A stretch of 64,000 nucleotides of DNA from Planctomycetaceae bacterium (lineage in GTDB: Bacteria > Planctomycetota > UBA1135 > GCA-002686595): positions 62,001-126,000 of the forward strand of contig WYBT01000028.1 in the NCBI GenBank assembly GCA_011525785.1. Reading direction: 5' to 3'. Positions 24,830-33,278 of the stretch are shown here, piece after piece; positions within the stretch are counted from its first letter, which is position 1; every line of letters starts with the position of its first letter. Made by a program: the position numbers and the translations under genes. A model generated the notes under the pieces. The model did no database searches. It was not told where the DNA came from and was given only the letters and a program-made list of their open reading frames with translations.

Positions 24830-25951
24830 ATGCGACTCAACCGCGCCCTGCGTTCCGCCCAAGACTCGGTCAACTTCTTCCGCCCCGACTGGATGGGCGA
24901 GGCCCCGCGCGCTTCCGGCTGCGGCTCGGGCAAGGGCCGCAAGCCCCGCATCTCGCGCGAGGGCAACGTGATCAAGACCGAGCGCTACGACATCACCGTC
25001 ACCAAGGACAAGGTTTCGATCCGCGACCGCGAGTGCGGCTCGTATGTCGAGGCCTGGGGCGATCCGCACCTGTGGACCGGCGACGGCGACAAGTTCATGT
25101 TCACGCAGGACAACCTCACGATCGACCTGCCCGACGGCACCAAGCTCACCATCGAGCCGACCGAGGCGCAGGGCAACGTCTCGTGGGTCGAGAAGCTTCA
25201 CGTGATGAACGGCGACAACGTGCTCAGCGTCGAGGGCATCCACAGCGCGGCCGAGCCGGTGTTCGGCGAGCTGGGCTTCAACGCCGCCGACGTCGACGCC
25301 GCAGTCGAGGACGGCATCGTGCTCTACGCCGAGCGCTCGATCGACGATCTGCTCTCGCGCGAGACGGGCGAAGAGCTGATCAGCACGCAGTTCGAGCGCC
25401 TGCTCGACGGGATGCGTGGCCAGAGCCAGATCGAGCTGTCGAACGGCGCTTTCCAGAGCGTGGTCGAGCCGACGCTGCGCAGCACCGAAGGCATGGACGT
25501 CTACACGCGGCTGTTCGTCATCATGGGGCGGCTCAACAAGTCGCTCGAGGACTCGGTCAGCGAGCTCGAGAAGATCGGTCAGATGCGCACGAAGAAGAAC
25601 AACTTGAGCCGCATCGACCAGCGCCTGACGGAGGTCAGCGACGAACTCTCGAACATCGCGCAGCGCTTGGCGGATCCGAACGTCACGCCGGAAGTGAAGT
25701 CCGAGCTGCAGAGCCGCAAGTCGACGCTCGAGGGCCAGAAGTCCGAGCTGAGCGCCGAATTCGAGTCGCTCGGCGGCAAGGCGGCGCTGGACGAACTCTC
25801 GCACCGCGACTTCGACACCGAGCTGCAACGCCTGCAGTTCGAGGTCCAGCAACTGACGCAGATGATGCAGCAGTTCAGCCAGATGATGACCAACCTGTCG
25901 AAGAACGACCACGACGCGAAGATGGCCACGGTGCGCAACCTGCGCGCTTGA
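24830..25951 (+). CDS. Putative type III secreted protein with self-cleaving DUF1521 (MIIA) domain
   Basis: 373 aa. Residues 51-115 match DUF1521, the metal-ion-induced autocleavage domain of rhizobial NopE effectors: ERYDITVTKDKVSIRD, then EAWGDPHLWTGDGDKFMF and LPDGTKLTIEP. In NopE1 cleavage occurs between Asp and Pro of the GDPH motif; here that is D78-P79 (codon at 25061). Residues 220-365 are a long charged coiled coil (LEKIGQMRTKKNNLSRIDQR onward). There is no Sec signal peptide. It lies between sctU and sctV, so it is a likely injectisome substrate. The C-terminal coiled coil differs from NopE and could be a translocator or tip function. Confidence 0.8.
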   Translation: MRLNRALRSAQDSVNFFRPDWMGEAPRASGCGSGKGRKPRISREGNVIKTERYDITVTKDKVSIRDRECGSYVEAWGDPHLWTGDGDKFMFTQDNLTIDLPDGTKLTIEPTEAQGNVSWVEKLHVMNGDNVLSVEGIHSAAEPVFGELGFNAADVDAAVEDGIVLYAERSIDDLLSRETGEELISTQFERLLDGMRGQSQIELSNGAFQSVVEPTLRSTEGMDVYTRLFVIMGRLNKSLEDSVSELEKIGQMRTKKNNLSRIDQRLTEVSDELSNIAQRLADPNVTPEVKSELQSRKSTLEGQKSELSAEFESLGGKAALDELSHRDFDTELQRLQFEVQQLTQMMQQFSQMMTNLSKNDHDAKMATVRNLRA

Positions 25952-25969
25952 TCGGTGAGCCACGACTCC

Positions 25970-26012
25970 GCGCGAGCCGGTTCCGCACTGCGGGGCCGGC
26001 TCGCGCTGTTTT
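25970..26012 (+). terminator. Rho-independent terminator
   Basis: GCGCGAGCCGG (25970-25980) pairs perfectly with CCGGCTCGCGC (25996-26006); an inner CCGC/GCGG pair shortens the loop, and TGTTTT follows at 26007-26012. It ends transcription after the DUF1521 gene. Confidence 0.8.
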
Positions 26013-26091
26013 CGCGAAGCGCTGCGAGCGCAACGAACCGGCGGGGCGAGCGATCACTGCGGGGTCCGAAACCTTCAACCCCGCCATCGCC

Positions 26092-27951
26092 ATGAGCCTC
26101 ACGATCCACAAGCAGCACACCACGCAGCCGCCGCCGGCGCCCGCCAACTCCACTGCGGCAGCGCAGACTTCTCCGAACCCGTCGGCGACGACCGACGTGG
26201 ACGCAGCAAGCACCGACACGCCGCAACCCGACGACGCGGCCGCGAGCGAGCAGCCCGACGAGCGCTTCACCACGCTCGCGAAAGACAAGGACCGCTGGCA
26301 CGAGGCCATGCAAGCCGTGCTCGGCGAGAGCTACGACGCCGACCGCATCGGCGCCTTCCGCCAGCGCGCGGCGCGCGGCGACTTGTCGTGGCTGCCCGAG
26401 CTCCAGCGCACGGACGGCCAGGCGCTCGACGCCAAGCTGCTCGACGCGTACCTCGATCCGAACGTCGACGCTCGGCTCGAGCTGTACCGCAGCCAACCGC
26501 CCGCCGACATCAGCGCTCCGCCCGTCGGGCTCGAGGCCTTCGCCTACGGCAGCGGCGACGTGCCGCTGATCGTGAGCGACGAGCAGCCTGCGTACGTGAA
26601 CGGCGCCGTCGGCACTCCGCCCGAGGTCGCGCAGATCGCCAAGGCCGGCGTCGCGAACTTCACTTCGGAACCGTGGCTCGCGCAGGTCGCCGCCGCGGTC
26701 GAGCGCAACGGCGGACTGGGCGACAGCGAGCACGGCTTCCTCGCCTTCAGCAAGGACCACGGCTTCGTGCGGCTGCGCAACACGGGCCTGAGCCCCGAAC
26801 AGAACCGCCAGCTCGCCGCGATGAGCTTGCAGATGGGCTGGCCGGTCGAGGACCTGCCCTCGCGCACCGGCGACAACGGCCTCGCCGATCCCAAGGTCTC
26901 GCAGTGGGCCGGCGAGTTCATCGGCGACTACGCGCAGCAGTTCCAGCGCTTCATGGCCGATCCGCGCGGCAGTCCGATCAAGTTGCGCTCGGGCAGCAAG
27001 CGCCGCTACGTGTTCGAGTTCAACGAGCAGGCCGGCGCGTTCGTCTCCTACAACTACAAGAAGAGCGGCGGACTGCGCGGCTGGGTGCAGAGCAACCTCA
27101 AGGACATCGCCAAGGTGCTCGGGCCGATCGCGCAGTACGGCTGGGCCATTCCCGGCGTCGGTTGGATCGCATCCGCGGCGGCGACGACGCTGCAGACCGC
27201 GGCGAGCTGGATCGCGACCGGCAAGGTCAAGGCGCAACAGCTCGTCTCGGCCGTCGGCGGTTGGTTCATGGGGCCGGGCGCATCGGCCACGACCAAGGGC
27301 GTGCTCGCCACGGCGAACGCCGCAGCGGGTGTGATCGACACGGGCAAGCTCGACGCGGGCGCCGTGGTCGGCGCGATCTCGCCCTGGATCGGCTCGACGG
27401 GCGATGCGGTGCTCGACCACGCGATCAAGCAAGGTCTCTCCATCACCGCCAAGGTCGTCGACGGCGAGAAGATCTCGGCGCAGCAGCTCTACTCCGCGCT
27501 CGCGCCGCTGGTGTTCGAGCTGCCGCAGGGCTCGGCGCGGCGTCAACTCGAGCGTCTGGCGCAACAGATCGAGGGCGGTCAGTTGAGCGCAGCGCAAGCC
27601 GCGGAGCGCATCCGTCCGCTGCTCGATGGCGTCACGGGCGACGCGGGCCTCGACGCGCTGCTGCGCGACTCGCTCGAGCTCGTCGCGATCGGCGTCGACA
27701 CCAAGAAGATCGGCGCGCAGGCGCTGCTCTCGATGGCCGAGCGCTACGTCGGCGAGCAGTTCCGCGGAGTTCCCGGCCACGAGTCGCTGTACGACTTCGC
27801 GCAGCTCGCGGCGCACTGGCACGACAGGGGCTCGATCGACCGCGATGCGGCGGAAGAGCTGCTGTTCGACGTCACCGGATTCACGACGGACGAGCTGAGC
27901 GAGCGGCTGTTGGGTCGCAGCGAGACATCGACGAGCGCTGACGCGGCGTAG
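26092..27951 (+). CDS. Putative type III secretion substrate with hydrophobic segment and internal repeats
   Basis: 619 aa. No Sec signal; the first 60 residues are polar and rich in Thr, Ser, Pro and Ala (TTQPPPAPANSTAAAQTS), as in many type III substrates. A hydrophobic stretch lies at about 343-373 (GPIAQYGWAIPGVGWIASAA). From 374 onward a unit recurs four times, near 374, 414, 455 and 533: TGKVKAQQLVSAVGGW, TGKLDAGAVVGAISPW, GEKISAQQLYSALAPL, TKKIGAQALLSMAERY. I recognise no family. Position between the DUF1521 gene and sctV, with its own terminator upstream, suggests an effector or pore-forming translocator. Confidence 0.7.
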   Translation: MSLTIHKQHTTQPPPAPANSTAAAQTSPNPSATTDVDAASTDTPQPDDAAASEQPDERFTTLAKDKDRWHEAMQAVLGESYDADRIGAFRQRAARGDLSWLPELQRTDGQALDAKLLDAYLDPNVDARLELYRSQPPADISAPPVGLEAFAYGSGDVPLIVSDEQPAYVNGAVGTPPEVAQIAKAGVANFTSEPWLAQVAAAVERNGGLGDSEHGFLAFSKDHGFVRLRNTGLSPEQNRQLAAMSLQMGWPVEDLPSRTGDNGLADPKVSQWAGEFIGDYAQQFQRFMADPRGSPIKLRSGSKRRYVFEFNEQAGAFVSYNYKKSGGLRGWVQSNLKDIAKVLGPIAQYGWAIPGVGWIASAAATTLQTAASWIATGKVKAQQLVSAVGGWFMGPGASATTKGVLATANAAAGVIDTGKLDAGAVVGAISPWIGSTGDAVLDHAIKQGLSITAKVVDGEKISAQQLYSALAPLVFELPQGSARRQLERLAQQIEGGQLSAAQAAERIRPLLDGVTGDAGLDALLRDSLELVAIGVDTKKIGAQALLSMAERYVGEQFRGVPGHESLYDFAQLAAHWHDRGSIDRDAAEELLFDVTGFTTDELSERLLGRSETSTSADAA

Positions 27952-27969
27952 CGCGGCCGAGTGCGGAGT

Positions 27970-27996
27970 GGACCGTGGGCGCGAGGCCCGCGGTCC
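27970..27996 (+). terminator. Stem-loop after the 619-aa protein gene
   Basis: GGACCGTGGGC and GCCCGCGGTCC form an 11-bp stem (one T:G) with a 5-nt loop, 19 bp after the stop codon. No T-run follows, so it may be an attenuator or RNA-stabilising hairpin before sctV rather than a full terminator. Confidence 0.45.
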
Positions 27997-28036
27997 CCTC
28001 CTGCCGTGAACCTCCGCCCCGCCCCCAGAGCTCGAC

Positions 28037-30166
28037 ATGTCGAACCGCCCGCGCACGCCGCTCGCCGCACCGCGGCCCTTGCCCCTCGCGAACCTCGCCA
28101 GCGACCTGCTGCTCGCGGCAGCCGTGGTGTGCGTCGTCGGCGTGCTGGTGATAGGCGCGTCGCCGGCGGCGATGGACCTGCTGCTGGGCGTGAACCTCAG
28201 CCTGAGCTTCACGATCCTGCTGGCCTCGATCTACGTCACCGACGCGAGCAAGTTGCCGGCCTTTCCGACGCTGCTGTTGCTCACGACGCTCTTTCGCCTC
28301 TCGCTCAACGTCAGCTCGACGCGCCTGATCCTGCTCGAAGGCGACGCGGGCGCGCTGATCACGGCCTTCGGCGAGTTCGTGGTCGGCGGCGACTACGTGG
28401 TGGGCGGCGTGGTGTTCCTGGTGCTCACGATCGTGCAGTTCGTGGTGATCGCCAAGGGCTCCGAGCGCGTGGCCGAAGTCTCGGCGCGCTTCACGCTCGA
28501 CGCGCTGCAGGGCAAGCAGATGAGCATCGACGCCGACCTGCGCTCGCAGCTCATCACGCAGGACCAGGCGCGCAGCCGCCGTGCGGCGCTCGAGCGCGAG
28601 TCCAAGCTCTACGGCGCGATGGACGGCGCGATGAAGTTCGTCAAGGGCGACGCCATCGCGGGCATCGTGATCTCGCTGGTCAACATCATCGGCGGCTTGA
28701 TCGTCGGCGTGACGCGCGACGATCTGAGCGCGGGCGATGCGGCCCAGCTCTACTCGCTGCTCACCATCGGCGACGGGCTGGTCTCGCAGATCCCGGCGCT
28801 GCTCATCAGCGTCGCGGCCGGCATCGTCGTGACGCGCGTCGCGGCCACGGACCGGCCGGAGGACTCGGGCCTGGCGCGCGAGATGACCAGCCAGCTCTTC
28901 GGCAACCCGCTAGTGGTCGGCGTATCCGCCGCGATCACCTTCGGGCTGGCGTTCGTGCCGGGCTTTCCGCGCTTCACGCTGCTCGCGCTGTCGGCGCTGC
29001 TGGGCGTGGTGAGTCTGCGCGCGCGCTACATGACGCAGCGCGCCAAGGCGAGCGACGCCGCCAACGCCAATTCCGCAGCACAGGGCGCCGCGCCTGCGCC
29101 CAAACGAGCGGCCCAGAGCTTCGCGCCGCGCGCGCTCACGCTCGAGGTGCACGCGCAGTTGCGGCCGCTGCTCACGCCGGACGACGCGCTCGCCGCGCGC
29201 GGACTGCGGGTCCAGGTCGCCGAGCTGTTCAAGAACCTCTCGAGCGAGCTGGGCGTGCGCCTGCCGGAGTTCAGCGTCGTCGATCCCACGTCGCGCCTGC
29301 CCGAGAAGGGCTACGTGCTGCTCGCGCACGGTCAGCCGATCGCGCGCGGCGTGCTCGAGCCCGCGCGCTGCCTGGTGTTCGAGAGCGCCGCCGTGTTGCG
29401 CGAGCGCGGCGTCGACGCGCTCGAAGCGCAAGCCCCCGACCAACGCTCGCCCGCCGCCTGGGCGCCGCTGGCCGATCTGGAACGCTTGCGCGCGAGCGGA
29501 CTGCGCGTGTGGGACGCGCAGACCGTGCTCTTGCGCCACGTCGAAGGCGCGCTGCGCCAGTTCGCGCACATGTTCATCGGCGTGCAGGAGACCTACGAGC
29601 TGCTCGAGAGCCTGAAGGAGAAGCGGCCGCAGCTCGTGCAGTCGCTCGTGCCGCAGGTCGCGAGCTATGCGCTCGTCGCCGAAGTGCTGCGCGGACTGCT
29701 GCAGGAGCAGACGCCGATTCGCGACCTGCGCCAGGTGCTGGAGACGCTCGCGCGCTTTGCGCCCGAGGAGAAGAACCCCGCGCGGCTGGTGGAGCTGGCG
29801 CGCATCGATCTGCGGCGGGCGATCTGCGGCTCGCTGGCGCGCGAGCATCGCACCATCGGCGTCTACCGCATCGACCCGGGCATCGAGCGCCGTCTGCTCG
29901 AGTTCGCCAGCCGCAGCGCCGCCTGCTCGCCGCCCGAACGTCGCGCGCTGATCGCCGCCTTCGCCCAGGCCATCGACCCGCGCCAGCACCTCGCGAGCCG
30001 GCCGGTCGTGTGCGTGCGCTTCGGCGAGCTGCGCTCGTACCTGCGCGCCTTCCTCGGCGATTCGCTGCCGGACCTGGTCGTGCTCTCCGAAGCCGAGACG
30101 CCGCCGGACTTCACGCTCGACGAGCTGGGCCGCGTCGGGCTCGAGGCCGGCGTCGCGAGCGCCTGA
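28037..30166 (+). CDS. sctV: Type III secretion export gate protein SctV (FHIPEP family)
   Basis: 709 aa, full length. Eight membrane helices fill about residues 18-330; the rest is the cytoplasmic nonameric ring domain. Family motifs are FRLSLNVSSTRLIL and IAKGSERVAEVSARF, then GKQMSIDADLRS and YGAMDGAMKFVKGDAIAG. The ERES...GAMDGAMKFVKGDA and SSTR wording is that of the injectisome branch (YscV/SctV), where flagellar FlhA typically has EADFYGAMDGASKFVRGDA and ASTR. Known role: receives substrates and chaperones and couples proton flow to export. Partner SctU is encoded upstream. Confidence 0.9.
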   Translation: MSNRPRTPLAAPRPLPLANLASDLLLAAAVVCVVGVLVIGASPAAMDLLLGVNLSLSFTILLASIYVTDASKLPAFPTLLLLTTLFRLSLNVSSTRLILLEGDAGALITAFGEFVVGGDYVVGGVVFLVLTIVQFVVIAKGSERVAEVSARFTLDALQGKQMSIDADLRSQLITQDQARSRRAALERESKLYGAMDGAMKFVKGDAIAGIVISLVNIIGGLIVGVTRDDLSAGDAAQLYSLLTIGDGLVSQIPALLISVAAGIVVTRVAATDRPEDSGLAREMTSQLFGNPLVVGVSAAITFGLAFVPGFPRFTLLALSALLGVVSLRARYMTQRAKASDAANANSAAQGAAPAPKRAAQSFAPRALTLEVHAQLRPLLTPDDALAARGLRVQVAELFKNLSSELGVRLPEFSVVDPTSRLPEKGYVLLAHGQPIARGVLEPARCLVFESAAVLRERGVDALEAQAPDQRSPAAWAPLADLERLRASGLRVWDAQTVLLRHVEGALRQFAHMFIGVQETYELLESLKEKRPQLVQSLVPQVASYALVAEVLRGLLQEQTPIRDLRQVLETLARFAPEEKNPARLVELARIDLRRAICGSLAREHRTIGVYRIDPGIERRLLEFASRSAACSPPERRALIAAFAQAIDPRQHLASRPVVCVRFGELRSYLRAFLGDSLPDLVVLSEAETPPDFTLDELGRVGLEAGVASA

Positions 30167-30232
30167 CGATCTCCCCTCGAACCCCGCGTGGGCCGCGCCG
30201 AGCCGGGCCCCTGGTGCGCTCGGAGTCCCTCG

Positions 30233-31087
30233 ATGAGCACGCGTTCCCTGGTGATCGAACTTCCCGCCGGCGAGCAGGCCCGCACACCGATCGTGGTCCT
30301 TCCGCCGGGCGTGGCCAGCCCGCTCGCGAGCGGCGCCGCGGTGGTGATCGAGGCCGGGCGCGGCGGCTTCGTGTTGCGCGCACAGGCGCCGCTCGAGCAC
30401 GTCACGCCGATCGAGGACCAGCCGCTCGCGCAGGCCGGCTGGCGCGTGCGGCGCGAAGCTCCGCGCGTCGGCGAGAACACCTTTGCGGAGGGCACGCAGT
30501 GGGGCCAGCCCGAGCTGCGCATCCATCCGCGCGACGGCGGCGCGCCGCAGGCGGTCAAGTTGACCCTGGTCGAGGGCGCGAGCGTGATCGTGGGCCGCAG
30601 CAGCAAGCAGGCGGAGATCGTGATCGAGGACGAATACGTCTCGCGCCGGCACGCGCGCTTCGTGGCGCGCGGCGGAGTGATCTTCGTCGAGGACCTCGCC
30701 AGCCAGTGGGGCGTGTTCGTCGACGACCAGCGCATCAGCGCCCCCACCGCCCTGCGCGACGGGGCCAAGCTGCTGATCGGCAAGACGCGCCTCCAGTTCC
30801 TGCACCTGCTCGCCTCGCTCGGCGAGTTGCCTCCGCCGCCGCCTCCCCCGCCCGCTCCGCCTCCGCAGCCGCCCCTCGCTCCTCCGTCGCGTGCCACGGC
30901 CGCGCCGCAGGCGGGCGAGCCGCGCCAAGCAGCGGGCGACGCTCCCGATGGCTCCGTTGCGGCTCAAAGCTCTGCGTCCGGCGCCGCGCGGCGCTCGGGT
31001 TCGGCCATCGCGCCGCTGGCAGTGGCCCTCGGGAGCCTCGGGGCGCTGGGCTACTACCTCGTTCAGTGGCTCGGGGCCGCGAACTGA
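30233..31087 (+). CDS. FHA-domain protein with C-terminal membrane anchor
   Basis: 284 aa from ATG 30233. Residues 116-190 are an FHA domain (VGRSSKQAEIVIEDEYVSRR with the phospho-Thr-binding GR, S and H of SRRH). A linker with a run of prolines follows, then one membrane helix at about 259-278, leaving only a few residues beyond. This places the FHA domain in the cytoplasm. SctD ring proteins also carry an FHA-like domain, but they have a large periplasmic part that is absent here. It may read phosphorylation by the nearby kinase. It is 13 bp upstream of the sigma gene. Confidence 0.8.
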   Translation: MSTRSLVIELPAGEQARTPIVVLPPGVASPLASGAAVVIEAGRGGFVLRAQAPLEHVTPIEDQPLAQAGWRVRREAPRVGENTFAEGTQWGQPELRIHPRDGGAPQAVKLTLVEGASVIVGRSSKQAEIVIEDEYVSRRHARFVARGGVIFVEDLASQWGVFVDDQRISAPTALRDGAKLLIGKTRLQFLHLLASLGELPPPPPPPPAPPPQPPLAPPSRATAAPQAGEPRQAAGDAPDGSVAAQSSASGAARRSGSAIAPLAVALGSLGALGYYLVQWLGAAN

Positions 31088-31099
31088 GCGGGGCTTGCC

Positions 31100-31774
31100 A
31101 TGCCTTCGTCCGCATCGTCGGCCCCCGGCGCCGAACTGGTCGAGCGCCACCTGGACTACGCCAGCGCTCTGGCGCGGCAGATCCACGCCAAACTGCCCGC
31201 GCACGTCGACTTCGCCGAGCTCGAGCAGTACGCGCGCCTGGGGCTGGTCGAGGCCGCGAACAAGTTCGATCCCGCGCGCGGGGCGCAGTTCACGACCTTC
31301 GCCTACTACCGCATCCGCGGCGCGGTCTTCGACGGGCTGCGCCGCATGACCGGCGTGCCGCACAGCGTGTTCGCGCGAGCCGCGTCGCAGGCCCTGAGCG
31401 ATGAAGCGCTGAGCGAGGTGCTCGAGGGCGCCGAGGCGTGCCACGACGAGGAGCTGATGGCCACGCTGTTCGAATCCGCCGTGGCGCAGGCGGGTTTCGT
31501 GCAGCTCCTGACGGACCTGGGCGAGGAAGGCGGTTTCGAGTTGCCCGACGCGCGCGAGAGCGACGACGAGGTCGAACGCGAGGACGCGCTGAGCCGCCTG
31601 CGCGAGCTGCTCGCCGAACTCGAACCGCAGGAGCGCGAACTCGTCGACTGGCTCTACGCGCAGTCGCTGAGCATGTCGGAGTGCGGCGCGCGGCTGGGGC
31701 TCGACAAGGCGCAGATCTCGCGCCGTCACGCGCGGATCCTCGGCCGCCTGCGTGCTCACTTGGCGTCGAATTAG
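31100..31774 (+). CDS. Alternative sigma factor, FliA/WhiG (sigma-28-like)
   Basis: 224 aa. Region 2 is clear: LVEAANKFDPARGAQFTTFA, YYRIRGAVFDGLRRM. Region 3 is weak, and region 4 is ELEPQERELVDWLYAQSLSM with the helix-turn-helix CGARLGLDKAQISRRHARI. Length and motifs fit the FliA class used for flagellar or type III regulons in other bacteria. As last gene after sctV and the FHA gene it probably directs expression of the secretion locus or its substrates; that is inference from position. Confidence 0.85.
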   Translation: MPSSASSAPGAELVERHLDYASALARQIHAKLPAHVDFAELEQYARLGLVEAANKFDPARGAQFTTFAYYRIRGAVFDGLRRMTGVPHSVFARAASQALSDEALSEVLEGAEACHDEELMATLFESAVAQAGFVQLLTDLGEEGGFELPDARESDDEVEREDALSRLRELLAELEPQERELVDWLYAQSLSMSECGARLGLDKAQISRRHARILGRLRAHLASN

Positions 31775-31873
31775 TACGCAGCGCGGCCCACGTTGGGCGC
31801 TGGAGGGCGGGCTAGCCTTGGCGCGCGCCGAGGCCTGTCGCCTCCGCGTTCCCACCCATCGAGCACCCCGACC

Positions 31874-33181
31874 ATGCGCATCCTCCATCCGACGGACTTC
31901 TCCGCGTCATCGCAGATCGCCGGACGCGCCGCTGCGCGGCTGGCGAAGGCTTGGCGATTCCCGCTCCACGTGCTGCACGTCGCGCACCTGCCCGGCGTCA
32001 GCGCGGGCACGGTCGCGATGCCGCACCGGCCGAGTCTCGAAGAGCTCGAGCGCCGCCGCACGCGCCTCGAAGAGGAGGCCCAGGCCCTGCGCGCGCTGGG
32101 TGCGACCGTGGAGACCGAAATGGTCGAGGGCTTGCCCGACGAGGTCGCGCTCGAGCGCTGCGAGAGCCTGCAGGCAGCGCTCTTGGTGATCGGCGCGACG
32201 GGCGAGCGCCGCCGCGTGGCCTTCGGGCTGGGCAGCACGGCCATGCGGCTGATCAAGACCTCGCCGGTCCCGACGCTGGTGGTGCGCGAGGACAGCTCGC
32301 TCGAGAGCTGGACCCGCGGCGAACGCGTGCTGCGCGTGGGCATCGGGCTCGACCCGTCGCGGCCGGCGCGCGTGGCCTTGCACTGGCTCGGCTCGTGGGC
32401 CGCCGTGGGCGAGATCGAAGCCGTGGCCGTGCACGTGTACGACCCCGAGGCCTTCCCCGGCGTCAGCGCCGTGGCCGAGAAGGAGCGCTTCCTCCTCGAG
32501 GATCTGCAGCGCCGGCTGGGTTCCGAGACGCGGGTCAAGCACGCGCGCGCGCGCCTGGTGGCCGGCGGCGGCCGCGTGACGCCGCACTTGCTCGACGCCT
32601 GCGCGGCCGAGCAATGCGACCTGCTCGTCGTCGGGACCCACCGCTACTCGACCTTCGACCGCATCCTGCGCGGCTCGACCTCGCTCGACATCATCAGCGC
32701 CTCGACCCGCAACGTGGTCGTCGTCCCGCTCAGCGCCGGCGCCGCCGCGCGCCGCAACGTGCCGCGCCAGATCGCGCGCGTGCTCGTGCCGCTGGACTTC
32801 TCCGACGCCTCGCGGCGCGCCCTGCCCTGGGCCTGCTCGCTCGCGGCGCAGGGCGGTCAGCTCCAGCTGATCCACGTCTGCACCGTGATCGAAGGCGAGC
32901 GCCCGACCGACATGGTGGCGCGCGCGCGGGCCGACCTGGCGGCCGTCGATCCTTCGCTCTGGGGCCGGCCGGACCTGCAGATGCGCTGCGAAGTGCTCGT
33001 CGCAAACAACGTCGCCAAGGAGATCGTGCGCGTGGCCGTCGAATGGGAGAGCGACGTGATCTGCATGGCCAGCCACGGACGCTCGGGGCTCAGCCGAGTG
33101 CTGATGGGCTCGGTCACGCAATCCGTGCTGCGGCGCGCCGACCGGCCGGTGGTGGCCGTGCCGGCGTTGCTCGAGGGCTGA
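31874..33181 (+). CDS. Universal stress protein with three UspA-like units
   Basis: 435 aa. Unit 1 (1-140) starts RILHPTDFSASSQIAG and has the nucleotide loop GATGERRRVAFGLGSTA. Unit 2 (about 148-285) is degenerate at its start but ends GTHRYSTFDRILRGSTSLD. Unit 3 (288-435) starts VLVPLDFSDASRRAL and ends SHGRSGLSRVLMGSVTQ. G-2x-G-9x-G(S/T) ATP-binding loops are visible in units 1 and 3. Tandem Usp proteins are common in stress and dormancy responses; the three-unit arrangement is less usual. Monocistronic. Confidence 0.85.
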   Translation: MRILHPTDFSASSQIAGRAAARLAKAWRFPLHVLHVAHLPGVSAGTVAMPHRPSLEELERRRTRLEEEAQALRALGATVETEMVEGLPDEVALERCESLQAALLVIGATGERRRVAFGLGSTAMRLIKTSPVPTLVVREDSSLESWTRGERVLRVGIGLDPSRPARVALHWLGSWAAVGEIEAVAVHVYDPEAFPGVSAVAEKERFLLEDLQRRLGSETRVKHARARLVAGGGRVTPHLLDACAAEQCDLLVVGTHRYSTFDRILRGSTSLDIISASTRNVVVVPLSAGAAARRNVPRQIARVLVPLDFSDASRRALPWACSLAAQGGQLQLIHVCTVIEGERPTDMVARARADLAAVDPSLWGRPDLQMRCEVLVANNVAKEIVRVAVEWESDVICMASHGRSGLSRVLMGSVTQSVLRRADRPVVAVPALLEG

Positions 33182-33278
33182 GCGCGAGGGCTGGCGCGCG
33201 CGGGAGCGGGGAACTTGCAAGAATTCGCGAAGTTCCCCCTGAGTCGCGAGACTCCGCTCCCCTGCTCCGCTCGCCGCC

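Noticed and set aside
24682..24830. Stem GCAACGC/GCGTTGC in the sctU-DUF1521 gap as a riboswitch or terminator.
   Set aside because: Only 7 bp, alternative pairings compete, and no T-run or conserved RNA motif is seen.
23573..30166. Calling the pair flagellar flhB and flhA.
   Set aside because: Motif wording in both proteins (VKREYKxxEGDP, EVLRW; GAMDGAMKFVKGDA, SSTR) fits the injectisome branch, and no flagellar gene is present. A tree would settle it.
28910..31888. Open minus-strand frame of 992 codons across sctV, the FHA gene and the sigma gene.
   Set aside because: Composition is Arg, Ala, Gln and His-rich without domains, and three well-conserved proteins are encoded on the other strand.
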